A DNA stretch of 64,000 bases from Arvicola amphibius (GCF_903992535.2 NC_052056.1:81339790-81403789); one strand, 5' to 3'; shown: positions 1 through 11,048, counted from the stretch's first letter. Program-made: numbers and translations. The notes: generated from the sequence alone by a model not told the origin.

Positions 1-195
1 GTGAGGCGGCTCAGCCTTGCGGGCTCCAAGCCTGATGACCTGAGTTTGGAAAGAAACACTCTTATAGGTTGTCCTCTGACCTCCACGTGTGCATTGTGGC
101 AGGTGTGTGCGTGCACACCCACACCCCTGCACACGTGCACGCACGCACGCACACACACATAGGCATGCAGGGATGCACAAATAAATGTAATGAAA
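1..195 (+). repeat. B3-type SINE, truncated at the window edge
   Basis: The text 'cctgatgacctgagtttgg' followed by 'gttgtcctctgacctccac' and a CA-rich, aaataaatgtaat tail is the B3 pattern. The 5' end is cut by the window. Confidence 0.7.
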
Positions 196-1374
196 GAAGC
201 AAGTGCTGCTGCCTGCTGTCTTGTGAATCTAATCAGTGCCCAGTGGCCAGTGGCAAACAATAGTTGATACTAATTCTAACATTTCAAGAATTGGAAACAT
301 CTGGATTTTGTACATTTCTGCAAAAATAAAGCAAACAAAACAAATGAACAAACGAAAAACATGGCAGCATGGAGACCGTATCTCCAGAGGTGTGATGAGC
401 TATGGAGGATGGTTGCTCACGGGACGTAGGCCCACAGCCACTGAGACTCTGGGACTGTGCTGGAAAGTAGGTGTTAGTATGCCCTGTGACAGAAGAGGAA
501 ACAGATGACCCGCCCAGACTGCAGACTGCATTAATGTGCAGTGGCTCTTAGTTCACTCCTTCCCTGGGTGTCCTCTACGCCTGCCTTCCTCACCCTGCTT
601 GCTTCCTGCATCCCTGACGGTCTGAGCCCTCTCATTGTCATCATTCCCTACCCAAATGTCCTGTTTCTGAGCATCTACTATTCTGATGTTACCCTGGTTA
701 GTAGTTACGTGTCGTCCTTTCATGAATGTGTGATGCTATAGGACCTCTGTTGTCAATGCTAAGATTCATGAAGGATTCCCAAAACACCCCAGGATGCCAC
801 CTGAGAATTTCCTTTCTGATAAAAACAGTGAGTGAACAAGTCCCACTGAAGCTGGATTAAGCATGTGTCACCATGTGCAGGAATCACAGAGGGAAGGTGG
901 CTGGGATGGGCTAGCAGCTCAGATGGGTGTAGCCTAACCCACAAGAGCCCATCTGTTCACAACGTAGTTGTACCCTAACCACTGCTGAGTTTTAGATTGC
1001 CTGTGGCCATGAACAAAACTGACCTAGCCCCATCTTCATGGATTTCCCAGTCTGTGATATAAACAGGCATTGAAGCAGGGCACATACACAGATGGGCACA
1101 GAGTCAGCAGTCAGAGGAGATGGGAAGGTGCACTAAGGAAGCTGGGATGCAAGAAACCTTAGGTTGACTAGTGGGGCCTTAGAAAGTCCTGTTTCTGTTA
1201 AGACCTGAAAATGAACCAATGGGACAGTCTGGGGAAGAACCTTCCAGATGGAAGCAGCTTCCAGGGCTAAGGCCCTGTGTGTGAGGGCCAGAGAAGACTG
1301 TCAGGGTGACTGGTACAGATTAGATGGCAGGGGAGGAAAAACAGGGACCAGGTCCTACAAGAATACTGTCATCA

Positions 1375-1508
1375 AGCTGGGCATTGGTGGCGCATGCCTT
1401 TAATCCCAGCACTCAGGAGGCAGAAGCAGGAGGTCTCTGTGAGTTCAAGGCCAGCCTGGACTACAGAGTGAGTTTTAGGACAGCCAGGGCTACACAAAGA
1501 AACCCGTT
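1375..1508 (+). repeat. B1 SINE
   Basis: The sequence has the box 'cctttaatcccagcactc', then 'gaggcagaagcagg' and 'gaaaccc' near the end, in + orientation. Confidence 0.9.
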
Positions 1509-1947
1509 TTTGGGGGGTTTGGGGGGAAGAATGCTGTCCTTTTTGAGTATGTTTCTGGAAGATTCCTTTGTTTTGTGGGGAGATGACTGGGATGTTGAGA
1601 TTGGATCAGAGACTTGCAGAGCTGTTCAACAATCCGAGGTTATTAGTGTTTGTGGGGGGCGAGGCCAGCAGGGAGTTCAGAGGGCCTGGTTGAGTTGGCC
1701 ACTTAACTCCGTCCCTAGGGAGGACCTAATCCTTTGGTGAGTACAGCTCCTTCAGTTTCGCGGAGGAAGAGAAAGCTTGGGAACCCACCCCCAACCCCGA
1801 CCAGTCCTCAGGGAGGGCCCCTGGAAGTGGCTTTCAGGCAGGCGAGCTCTGGGAAAGAGCTCAGGGCTATGTGGACACAGCCCCCCTTGAGGGCAACACT
1901 AGGCCCTATCCTTATTGTTTCTAAAAATGTCTTCTTCTTCTCCCTAG

Positions 1948-2057
1948 GGCCACCCTAATATCATCTCCTGCCTCTGTGTCAGTGAAGACAGGCGATGGAT
2001 TGCCACAGCAGACAAAGGGCCAGACTGCCTCATAATTATATGGGACTCCTTCTCAGG
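1948..2057 (+). CDS. Cfap251: Cfap251 exon (window exon 1)
   Basis: Acceptor tccctag precedes the exon and donor GTAGGC follows it. It encodes 36 codons plus two bases of a glycine codon, starting GHPNIISCLCVSEDRRW and ending in the strand IIIWDSFSG. The IIIWD is a typical end of a WD40 blade, and RRWIATADKGPD is the inner-strand pattern before it. The split glycine codon is completed by the first base of the next exon at 10937. This is the first exon visible; the preceding exon lies before the window. Confidence 0.93.
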
Positions 2058-2387
2058 GTAGGCTCTGTGTGGGCGAATCTTTCTCACTCAAATTTCTGTA
2101 GAGGATTGGCCACTGTGGCTGAGAAGGTTTGTTGGTGGCCCAGAATAGACTGGACTGAGGGAGGGTCACAGTAACCAGTTCACGTCAGGGTGGAGCATGC
2201 ACTGGATGTCAAATCTGTCACAATCAGGAACCTTACCTCTACGTCAGATACAAAAGATTTTCATTGAAGTTCTTTTTCCTTTTGATACAGGGTCCTCTGT
2301 GGCCTTTACCTACAACGAGTCCCCTCTCTTTACAGTCACTGCGTTCTGGCTCTCTGTGTGTATGTGTATATAGTTTATGTTTAATTG

Positions 2388-2388
<1 letters not shown>

Positions 2389-2420
<32 letters not shown>
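2389..2420. repeat. (TG)n microsatellite
   Basis: Sixteen uninterrupted TG units. Confidence 0.97.
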
Positions 2421-2421
<1 letters not shown>

Positions 2422-2705
2422 ATTTAAATAGTAAGAGTTTACTTTCTCATGGATCTAGAGGTATTAAATTAGAGGTGTCAGCAGTTCTATTTCTCTGGGT
2501 CTCTGCGGGAGACACTATCCCAGGCTGCTCCTCTTGCTTCTGCTGGATGCTGGCAGACCCTGGTGTTCTTTGGCATCTGGTCTCTGCCCTCCACCCTCTC
2601 ATGGCTTTTCTCTGCCTCTGTGTCTCCTCTTCTGTAGGACATGGGTCTTAGAGCCTTTCTAGCCAACTGTATCTGCAAAGGCTCAACTTCTTTCTTTTAA
2701 AAATT

Positions 2706-2951
2706 TCTCTCTCTCTCTCTGTGTCTCTCTCTTTGTCTGTCTCTTTTTGTCTCTCTCTGTGTCTCTGTCTCTCTGTGTGTCTCTCTTTGTCTCTATCTCT
2801 GTCTTTCTCTGTCTCTCTCGCTGTCTCTATCTCTCTGTCTCTCTGTGTCTCTCTATCTCTGTCTGTCTGTCTCTCTCTGTGTGTCTCTGTCTCTGTCTCT
2901 CTGTCTGTCTCTCTTTTTCTCTGTCTTTGTCTCTCTCTGTGTCTCTGTCTC
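2706..2951. repeat. Pyrimidine-rich (TCTCTG)n-like microsatellite
   Basis: About 245 bp of imperfect TCTC/TCTG repeats. Because there are few stops, long open frames exist on both strands (Ser/Leu-rich and Arg/Glu-rich); they are repeat artefacts. Confidence 0.95.
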
Positions 2952-3014
2952 TGTGTGTGTGTGTGTGCGCGCGCGCGCGCGCGCGCGCGCATGCACGCGC
3001 GTGTGTGTACACAC
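2952..3014. repeat. 63-bp perfect alternating purine-pyrimidine tract (TG)n(CG)n
   Basis: From 2952 to 3014 every step alternates pyrimidine and purine: TG repeats, then about 12 CG/GC units, then ATGCACGCGCGTGTGTGTAC. This is the composition that most readily forms left-handed Z-DNA. Confidence 0.95.
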
Positions 3015-3796
3015 CATGGCCTACATGTGAAGACTGGAGGAGAACTTGCAGTGTGTTCTCTTCTGTGGGTCCAGGGGATCAAACTCAAGCAGTGAGACTT
3101 GCTGGCAAGTACCCTTACTGAGTCATCTCACATGCCCCAAAGACTCTGTTTCCAAATGACATTGCTTTTCTAGGATTTCCTAGACATAAATTTGTTGACA
3201 CTGTTTACCTTGCTCTGCCCACTCCTCAGGGCTGCTATGCAAATGGAGTTTGCTTCAGTCCCAGAAGCAGAGAAGGGCTTTAGGCTCCAGCAGGACGTAA
3301 GGCCTTGGCTTGTTTGGGGGCGTTGGTAACAACTGAGTCAAGATGAATAAGACAGTTAAGCAGGACCTCTGTAGAATGTCCTAGAGTGGGGTACACAGGG
3401 CTGCTATCTGTCAACTGAGCAGCGACCCCCCGCCCTTAGGTCCTGCTACTCAATCACCTGAAGTGACTTGTAGTGACAGCCAGCACTGCACTTCCCGAGG
3501 CTGCGTCCTCGAGCTTCTTCTCAGGTTCTCATTCTGGGCGTCCCATGAACGTGGGCAGTGGCAACAGGCTGCCATGTTGTTCTCGGGACAAGAGACAGTT
3601 GTCACCACAACCCTGTGGGGAGGCTCCGCTATTCCCAGGCATCTCCTGTTAAAATGACTGGGAGTCCTGTGGTGTCTACCTCGCGGATAGCTTCTTTGTC
3701 TGCCCCCACATGCCAGACTGTTCCTAACTGACTCCTCAGGTTCATTCCGGGACTAATCATCTGTTGAAATGGTTTATTTTTAAATTTTATTTTGAA

Positions 3797-3885
3797 GGTC
3801 TCACTCTGTAGACCAGGCTGGCCTGGAACTCACAGAGGTCTGCCTGCTCTGCCTCCCCAGTGCAGGATTACAGACCCTGCATGGT
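3797..3885 (-). repeat. B1 SINE fragment
   Basis: It reads 'tctgtagaccaggctggcct' then 'ggaactcacagagg', which is the reverse complement of B1. Confidence 0.85.
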
Positions 3886-3954
3886 TTTCTTTTTTTATTG
3901 TAGTGAAATATAGACAACTTAGAAGTTGCTGTGTTAACCATTTTTATTTTTTAC

Positions 3955-4135
3955 ATTCATTTATTTATGTGTGTGCGTGTGTCTGTGCCCATCTGTCTAT
4001 GCCACAGCACACATGCGGGGCTCACAGATACGAGTGGGAGATGGTTCTCCGCTTCTGTGTGGGTCCTGAGGGCTGAACTCAGGCGGTCACACTTGCCAGC
4101 AGGTGCCTCTTCCCACTGAGCCATCTCACGAGCCC
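3955..4135 (-). repeat. B3-type SINE
   Basis: It ends with 'cactgagccatctcac', the reverse complement of the SINE A/B-box head, and starts with an AT-rich tail. Confidence 0.75.
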
Positions 4136-4154
4136 TATTTCATTTTTGTTATTT

Positions 4155-4262
4155 ATTTTGGGGTTGTTCTGAGACAGGGTTCTATAGAATCCAATCCGTC
4201 CTGGAACTCACGCTCCTTCTGCATACTGGGGTCCTGAGTGTACACCGCCATGCCCAGCAGCC
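4155..4262 (-). repeat. Degenerate B1 SINE
   Basis: It has 'tctgagacagggttctat' then 'cctggaactcacgctcc', with a degenerate head. Confidence 0.65.
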
Positions 4263-4540
4263 ATTCTTAAATATATAATCCAGTGATATTAGTTACACCA
4301 CAGCGAGCTGCTTCCGGATGGATATTGGCATCACTGCAGGTAGCAACTGTATCCTGAGTAGCTCCCACCCTGCCTCTCGGAGCTCCTCTGATACACCTCC
4401 CTCCACAGATGTGTGTATTTCAGACTTCCGGGAATGGAGTCATGCAACATGTGGCCTTGTGCTTCTCCCGTGGGCATAGCACTGTTAAAGCTCATCCCTG
4501 GTATAGACGCCAGTCTTTTGGGTTAAAAAAATTTATGTAG

Positions 4541-4760
4541 AGCCTTGAGGAATGGCTCAGTGGTTAAGAGCATGGAGTGTTCTTCTAGAGGACCCAGGCT
4601 CAATCCTCATCCACATGAGAGCTCACAACCACCTATAATTCCATTCCTAGGGAGTCCTATGCCCTTTTCTGGCCTCTGGGGACACTACACACTCATAGTG
4701 CACAGGCATATACACCAGTAAAATACCCATAGACAAACACAAATAAGTAATTAAATATTA
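4541..4760 (+). repeat. B2 SINE
   Basis: The head 'atggctcagtggttaagagc' and an A-rich tail with 'aataagtaattaaata' are visible. Confidence 0.88.
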
Positions 4761-4762
4761 AT

Positions 4763-4916
4763 TTTATGTATGTGCATGAGAAGTCATAAGAGGAGGTCTG
4801 ATCCTCTGGAAATGGAGTTACAGATGTTTGTGAGCCTCCGTGCGGGTGCTGGGAGCCAAGCCCAGCTCTTCTGCAAGAGCAGCCAGTGTTTTAACTGCTG
4901 AGCTGTCTTGCCAGCC
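4763..4916 (-). repeat. B2 SINE
   Basis: It ends with 'gctgagctgtcttgccagcc', the reverse complement of the B2 head. It lies tail to tail with the preceding B2. Confidence 0.8.
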
Positions 4917-5315
4917 TTGTGCTTCCTTTCAAACTCCACTGGCCACAGTGCAACAGGAGTGAGGTGTGACTCGTCACTGAAGACATTTGTCACAATTTTA
5001 ATAAAAAACTAAATGAATTATTTGAGCTGAAAATTGAAGTCTGCACTGGCCAGCAGCAGCAGCCACGGTGCTTTCTCCAGTGGTAATCAGTCTGCTGCAC
5101 TTCCTTCTACAACATCTGCTAGATTTAAACACACACAGAGGCCTTCATTGTGTGGTTTTTCGGCACAAGATTTTGTACTGTCATTTCCCAAGAATAAACC
5201 TGATTGTGTAGCTCTTCTCTGGAAGCTGGCATGACCCTGGCTTACAGAGAACACATACGCACCCCACATCAGAGCCTCAGATAGGGAGCTGTGCCCACCT
5301 GCATGCCCGAGGTCC

Positions 5316-5552
5316 CTGTGGGCTGTGTGCCCCCCTCTCCCATTTTCCTTCTCCAGTGGCCCTGTAACAGCCACTGCGAACAGTCCCGTGCCACAGCAGT
5401 GTCAGCTGGCCGGGACAAAGTCCGTGCTCCACTGAAGGACACTGGTCTCTGTCATTCGAGAAGCTTCAGCTAACTAAAATGCTTCCCTAAACGTTCACAT
5501 GGCAGCTCTCACATGGCAGGGAATGGTAGCACGGAGTTCACCGTGGGAGAAC
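5316..5552. repeat. Left arm of a 235-bp inverted repeat
   Basis: The reverse complement of this segment reappears at 8142-8375 with high identity over the whole length, including 'gaagcttctcgaatgacaga' in the right arm. The unit is unlike any SINE or LTR I recognise. Confidence 0.85.
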
Positions 5553-6054
5553 GGCTCTCAGCCCTGGAGAGGTGTCAGATTAAACACAGAGAAGACAGAT
5601 CGCTTAGCTCTGTAGTATTAATGTGCGTACGTCCCAAAAAGCTTGGTCAGAATTTCTGGGCTGGATAAAGTTTAAGAGAACTTGATGGATCAGGGTCTCT
5701 AGCAGGTTAGATTTGTGATTTTAATTGAAATGTGTCACTAATTTAGGCTTCCAATCTTAAATAGAAATCATTTTAGCTTTATAAACAGTGTTAGAAACAC
5801 TTAAGAAAACTTAAGGTTTACCATATTTATAGATACATTTATTAGATTTATAGGAATTACTCCAGTATTGGTAAGAAATTTGTTTCTTACTTAGACCACA
5901 AAAAATCTTAACCATAAAACTGAATATATTATATTTCCACATGCATCTTAATTTTTTAAAGGTGTAATAGCCAAATTTGTGTAGCCGTACATTAATCAAA
6001 GCCACACAAAGGTGACTGCAAACAATATGCTCCATTTATAAAGCAAGTAGGGTC

Positions 6055-6286
6055 TGTTTTGAGACAATGGCCTCTTAGGTAGTCTAGGGTGACATGGAAT
6101 TCGCTGTGTAGCCCAGACTAGCCTGATGTTCAGGATCGTCCTGTCCCAGCCTCCAACTGCTGGGCTCACCGATGTTCACCGCCACACCCAGCTAACCTTT
6201 TGCTATGGTCATAGCTGCAGGGACTGAGCGTCGGGTCACACATATGCTCTGTGTGTCCTCCATCACTGAACTGTATCCCTAGCCCT
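6055..6286 (-). repeat. Degenerate B1 followed by an ID-like SINE
   Basis: The part 6055-6200 has B1 reverse-complement features ('gtgtagcccagactagcctg'). The part 6215-6286 ends 'ctgtatccctagccct', the reverse complement of an ID head. Confidence 0.6.
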
Positions 6287-6459
6287 GAGTAAGACTTTTA
6301 AGTTGAACAAAAACCTTAAGGAAAAATAATGTTTTTTCTTTAATTTGTCACTTTAATAAGAAGAATATTAATTCTAAGACCAGAAAAAGACTCTGGATAA
6401 TCTTTTATGGGCCATAAGTTATCATCAGGTCGAATATCATAAAACTCAAACTAGGCACC

Positions 6460-6783
6460 AAGCTCTAGGTGGACTTTCTCTGTCCCACCAGCTGCTTCCC
6501 AAATAACCTACGTAGAGACTAATTATTAACTATAAATGCTCAGCTGATAGCTTAGGCTTGTTGCTAACTCTTACACCTGAAATTAACCCACATTTCTTAT
6601 CTACACTCTACCATGTGGTACCTTTTCTCAGTATGGCATGTTCATCTCCTTCCTCTGCACTTGACTGCTGACTCTGCCCTTCTTCTCTGAGTCCTCCCTG
6701 CCCTGAAAAATCCTGCCTAGCTATTGATTGTTCAGGTTTTTATTGAGTCAATCTGAGTGACAAATCTTCACAGTGTACAACAG
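6460..6783 (-). mobile_element. LTR-like segment (cricetid ERV LTR family)
   Basis: About 320 bp resembles, in reverse, the LTR copies at 22520, 30752 and 40024: 'ggcttgttgctaactctta', then 'aattaacccacatttcttat', then a stretch with 'gactgctgactctgccctt'. Ends and target duplications could not be set. Confidence 0.5.
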
Positions 6784-7672
6784 GATTATACCACAGCACC
6801 AAGTGGGGCTACAACAGTGCTCTGATCTAGCTGGGAGCCCATGTCATAAACGAGAAAGCCGTGGTGGGTCGTACCATGAAGGTGACTGCCCACAGAGGCT
6901 TCCAAGAAGAGACACTGCTAGCGATGCCCCTTCTGTTGATAGATCTTTGCAGACATCTGATGTGGGATGTCCTTCTGTATGTGTGTTGCTTTTATTGGCT
7001 AATGAATAAAGCTGCTTTGGCCTATGGCAGGGTAGAATATAGCCAGGCTGGAACTGCTCTTGCCTGAACAGCTTGATGGTATGCTGTATGAACTAGACAT
7101 GCAGGACCCACAGAAAAGTGACTGCTGAACTTTTCAAAAGATGGAATAGTCCTTCAGGGTTCCTGCTTCACAGAGGAAGTTGTCAGACATTCTGCAGGAC
7201 ACAGAAGAAAGTGACTGACAAACTGCCAATATAGGCAGAATAGATCTTCAGATTTCCTGCTTCACTGAAATGTCTGCCAGGCATTATGGGCCTGTAGGCT
7301 GAAGATTGAATGCCCCAATGGTACAAAAGAATTTTGTGTGACTGTCCAGGTTGTGAGATGTCTCTGTCAATTCTGGAGTTTTGGAAGTTGCTTTCAATGC
7401 ACTTCTTGTTTACTTAGGTAATTTATCCTTCTGAGGTCTTTGAAGAGTGGAAGACAGATAGTTATAGTTTTCCTTAGTTATGATATAAGATAAATTAGAT
7501 ATGAAACTTTAGATTCACAAAGATAAGATAGATGATAGAGTATTTTTCTTAATTTGCCTAATGTAAATGGACTAAATATTATAATTATAATTCTTGTTTG
7601 ATAACTGTTTTGTATATGTAATTTTACTATGTTAAAGTTAAAACCCTTTTCATTTAGACAGAAAATGGGAGA

Positions 7673-7778
7673 TGATGTGGGATGTTTTTCTGTATATGTG
7701 TTGCTTTTATTGGCTAATGAATAAAGCTGCTTTGGCCTATGGCAGGGCAGACTATAGCCAAGCTGGAAAATATATATG

Positions 7779-7815
<37 letters not shown>

Positions 7816-8067
7816 CGAGAGTAGGTAGGCATAGTCAGAGAGAAGCCATGTAGCTGCCGAAGGAGAAAGACAGACGCTGGAACTTTACCTGGTAAGCCAC
7901 AGCCTCATCATGATACACAGAATAATAGCAATGGATTAACTTAAGATGTAAGAACTAGCTAGAAATATGCATGAACTATTGGCCAAACCGTATTGGAATT
8001 AATATAGTTTCTGTGTGATTATTTGGGTCTGGGTGGCCAGGAAATGAATGAGCAGCCTGAGTTTATA
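7673..8067 (+). mobile_element. 3' LTR of the deleted provirus
   Basis: It begins TGATGTGGGATG just after the polypurine tract and is close to the solo LTR at 48674-49046 throughout. It contains gaataaag, a polyadenylation signal in host-gene sense, and an internal (CA)n expansion at 7782-7814. Confidence 0.85.
7782..7814. repeat. (CA)n microsatellite inside the LTR
   Basis: About 16 AC units, absent from the related LTR at 48674. Confidence 0.95.
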
Positions 8068-8141
8068 GATATCCACTTTCTTGGGTCAGTTTTCCCTTAG
8101 GGGCAAGTTGGATGCTCCGTTGTTTGCTAGGGGTAAGACCC

Positions 8142-8375
8142 ACTCTCCCACGGTGAACTCCGTGCTGCCATTCCCTGCCATGTGAGAACTTCCATGTGAA
8201 CGCTTAGGGCTGCATTTTCGTTAGCTGAAGCTTCTCGAATGACAGAGAACCAGTGTCCTTCAGTGGAGCACGGACTCTGTCCCGGCCAGCTGACACTGCT
8301 GTGATACGGGACTGTTCGCCGTGGCTGTAACAGGGCCTCTGGAGAAGGAAAATGTGGGGGCCACACAGCCCACAG
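8142..8375. repeat. Right arm of the 235-bp inverted repeat
   Basis: It is the reverse complement of 5316-5552. The similarity stops abruptly after cacacagcccacag at 8375 and before ctctccca at 8142. Confidence 0.85.
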
Positions 8376-8795
8376 TCTTGCTGCCTCTTGATCCCTTCCC
8401 CCCAGGTTGTCAGCTGCCTCCCTGTCCCATACACTTGCTCTCCTTGTGTCTGGCATTCATTGGTTCCCACTGGAGTTCACATGTCACCTCACCGAATTCT
8501 GTGTGTCGAGGCCGGGAAGGAACTGTGCTGTTGTGACATCTGGGCAGGGACACAGCGTAGGAGTGTGCAAGTGAACACAGGAAAATACCTCCTCACTCAC
8601 ACACGGCTCCACACCAGGACCGTGATGTGTGGTTGGGAATCTCTTCCGGGGTTTACAAGGCTGAAGGAACACGCATGCCCACATGACAGAGCAGGCTGTG
8701 TTTGCCTGTTCTCACTTGGATTGTTTTTTTTCCCCACATGTTTTGGTTACTTATTCAGCTCAAACCTCATTTAAAAAATATTTTAATTGTGGTCT

Positions 8796-8997
8796 GGAGA
8801 GATGGCTCAGTGGGTATGAGCCCTGCTGTTCCAGAGATTCCCGGCACGCTCATGGTGGCTCACAGCTGTCTGTAGCTACAGTGCCAGGGAATCCAGCGCC
8901 CTGTTCTGGCCTCTGTGGGTGTCAGGCTCACATGCCGTACACAGATATGCTTGTAAGCGAAACAGCCATACACATAAAAACAAAAATTAAAGGAGAA
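8796..8997 (+). repeat. B2 SINE
   Basis: The head is 'ctggagagatggctcagtgg', with an A-rich end at about 8990. Confidence 0.9.
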
Positions 8998-9034
8998 TGT
9001 TTTAATCCTGTCTCTACCAGCAATTACATTTTAA

Positions 9035-9205
9035 AACATTTTTATCAATCCATTTATTGGGGAGGCACAGGTGTGTCATGTCTCAAGTGTGGAGGTCAGA
9101 GGACAGCTTGTGGGAGTCGGTTCTCTCCTTCTGCCATGCAAGTCCCTGGGATCAAACTGAGGTCATCTGGTTTGGTGGTCAGCATCCTTTCCCCCTCCCC
9201 AGCCC
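9035..9205 (-). repeat. B3-type SINE
   Basis: It has 'gtggaggtcagaggacagct' followed by 'ggttctctccttctgcca', the B3 reverse-complement pattern. Confidence 0.75.
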
Positions 9206-9386
9206 CCACCCCAAGTCTGTTGGGAGGCAGAGCATGGTGCCTCGAAAGCCAGAGGGCACTGGAACAAAGCAGCTCACCTCACGCTACACTAGCCAGGAAG
9301 CACACAGAGACACGACCCCAGTGACTACTTCCTGAAACAAGGCCACTTCCTAGTCTCCCTCACCCTTGTGTGTGTGTGTTGGGGGG

Positions 9387-9682
9387 GGGGTTCATATGTT
9401 AGTGGCCAGAGGTTGACTTTGGGGAGCTATTTTCTATTACTCTCTACCTTATTCACTGACACAGGGTCTTAGTTGAACCCAGAGTTTGCAAATTTGACTA
9501 GTTTAGCAAGCCAACTTGTTCTGGGGATCCTTGTCTCTTCTTTCCCAGCCCTGGATTAATAGGTGGGCCACCACACCCACCCAGCGTTTCTGTGCACGTT
9601 CCGGAGACCAGAACTCTGGTCTTCCTGCTTGCAATGGCAAGTGGTTTAAGCGCTGTGCCATTTCCCCAGTACGACATTCTAG
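9387..9682 (-). repeat. B4 SINE
   Basis: This long minus-strand SINE has a B1-like middle ('gattaataggtgggccacca') and a terminal ID-like part ending 'gctgtgccatttccccagt'. Confidence 0.7.
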
Positions 9683-10196
9683 TTTCTACCATCACCCCTC
9701 ATACTATGAATCGCTCCAGGGATTAATCCATTGATGAGCATAAAGCCTTCAGGATTCAGTCACTGCCCCAAAGTCTATCAGCTGACAGCCAGGGCTTTGT
9801 GGACACTGCAGATTCAAACCTTACAGCGTTCTTCCTGTCCGGCAAAAGAGCCCTGCATCGATCAGCACCGGGAACAAGCGGCTGAGGACCGGAATGCTCC
9901 TGAAGAGAGTACAGAGCACACTTACCCCATTGCTCCAAGTTAGGCTGTTCTTACTGTTGAGGTGAAGTTCAAGCAGTGTACGACTGGACACCTGAAAGCA
10001 CACAGTGAGGTTGGCATTCGGTTACAGTGTTGCCAGACTGTTTCCTCTCTGTGGGCCCGTGTATGTGAGCTTGCACTAGTGTCATGTTCTCAGGGTGTGT
10101 TGTGGCATGTGTCAGTGCGTCTTTTCTCCTTGCGGAAGAATGCACAATGATGATGCTTTGCTCATACATTAGTAATTAATAAAAACGAATTAATTC

Positions 10197-10300
10197 AGCT
10201 GTGCCTACTAGCTCATAGCTGTAATCCCAGCACTCAAGAGGATCATAATTTTGAGGCCAGCCTGGGGTACAGAGCAAGACCCTGTCTAAAAAATGAGATG
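10197..10300 (+). repeat. B1 SINE
   Basis: 'gctgtaatcccagcactcaa' then 'gaggccagcctgggg' and 'ccctgtctaaaa'. Confidence 0.8.
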
Positions 10301-10311
10301 ACCTAGCCTTT

Positions 10312-10760
10312 AAGAGGCTGGCTACTTGTGCAGAGTTCAGTTCTTAGCATCCATGTCTGGCAGGTCACCAGCTTCATGGGATCCAATGCCTTCTTCTGAC
10401 CTCCACAGGCCGTTCACGTACATATATCTGTGCACACATACCCATAATTTTAAAAATAAAATATTTAAAAAAGAATAAATTGCCAGGTGGTGGTGGCACT
10501 CAGGTATACAGAGGAATTTCAGGAATACACAGAGAAACTCTGTCTCAAAAAACCAAAACAAAACAATACAAGGACTGGAGAGATGGCTCAGAGGTTAAGA
10601 GCATTTATTGCTCTTCTAGAGGTCCTGAGTTCAATTCTCAGCAACCACATGGTGGCTCACAATCATTTATAATGGGATCTGATGCCTTCTTCTGGCCTGC
10701 AGGCACACATGTAGATACAACACTGTATACATAATAAATAAAATCTTAAAAATATATGTA
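10312..10760 (+). repeat. B2 - B1 fragment - B2 cluster
   Basis: A B2 lacking its head (10312-10478) is followed by a B1 with an internal deletion (10483-10565) and then a nearly full B2 (10571-10760, head 'ggactggagagatggctcag'). Confidence 0.85.
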
Positions 10761-10936
10761 AATAAAAATAAATTATTTGGACACAAATGTTAATTAGACA
10801 CGAACATTCCTTTGCATAGAGAGATCATACTTCGTTACGTTTGTGGAAGGTTTGGGCTGAGTTCAGCCTTGTTGCAGCCTCACTGGGAAGCCAGGCATCC
10901 CTTGGCAAAGGCCGCCCCCTCTGTCCTGTTTTTCAG

Positions 10937-11048
10937 AATCCCAGTGCACACCATATTTGACAGCTGTCCAGAAGGTAATGGCATAAGGTCGATAGCCATC
11001 ACCCGTGATGCCAAGCTTCTGGCTACCATCTCTGATGCCGAAATCCAG
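10937..11048 (+). CDS. Cfap251: Cfap251 exon (window exon 2)
   Basis: The acceptor is tgtttttcag and the donor is CAG|GTAAAG. One base completes the glycine split from exon 1, then 37 codons follow: IPVHTIFDSCPEGNG to ISDAEIQ. The sequence AITRDAKLLATISD is a WD40 inner-blade pattern. It is separated from exon 1 by an 8.9-kb intron and from exon 3 by only 263 bp. Codons 37-74 of the window protein. Confidence 0.93.

Larger units (their letters stand above)
1..1947 (+). other. Cfap251 intron, 3' part
   Basis: This is the intron upstream of window exon 1. It holds a B3-like SINE at the left edge (1-195) and a B1 at 1375-1508. I recognise nothing in 200-1370 or 1510-1940; the short open frames there carry no familiar domain. 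Confidence 0.8.
3890..4520 (-). mobile_element. Ancient L1 3' fragment interrupted by B3 and B1
   Basis: The parts at 3890-3950 and 4263-4520 resemble the 3' region of old mammalian L1s, for example the 'ttattgtagtgaaatata' start and the 'ggaatggagtcatgcaaca' part. A minus-strand B3 (3955-4135) and a minus-strand B1 (4155-4262) lie inside it. Confidence 0.5.
6958..8067 (+). mobile_element. Deleted provirus: LTR start + 3' internal remnant + 3' LTR
   Basis: The segment 6958-7060 matches the first 100 bp of the LTR at 7673-8067. Between them, 7061-7672 is 3' noncoding ERV sequence related to 20200-20400 and 39600-39900, ending with a polypurine tract at about 7660-7672. The flanking hexamers are gacatc (6952-6957) and gatatc (8068-8073), a 5/6 target duplication. 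The 5' LTR body and all coding sequence are gone, probably by one internal deletion. It lies in the sense direction of the host gene. Confidence 0.82.
2058..10936 (+). other. Cfap251 intron 1 (8.9 kb)
   Basis: The intron contains microsatellites (2389-3014), old L1 and SINE pieces (3797-4916), a 235-bp inverted repeat (arms 5316-5552 and 8142-8375), an LTR-like segment (6460-6783), a deleted provirus (6958-8067) and a SINE cluster (8796-10760). I recognise nothing in 2060-2380, 3020-3780, 4920-5315, 5560-6050 (AT-rich), 6290-6455, 8380-8790 and 9690-10190. Confidence 0.8.

Noticed and set aside
2648..3121. Long open frames on both strands rich in Ser/Leu or Arg/Glu
   Set aside because: They translate the TCTC/TG/CG microsatellite and have no codon structure of a gene.
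8683..9324. 213-codon + strand frame
   Set aside because: It runs through a B2 and a B3 SINE and shows no gene-like sequence.
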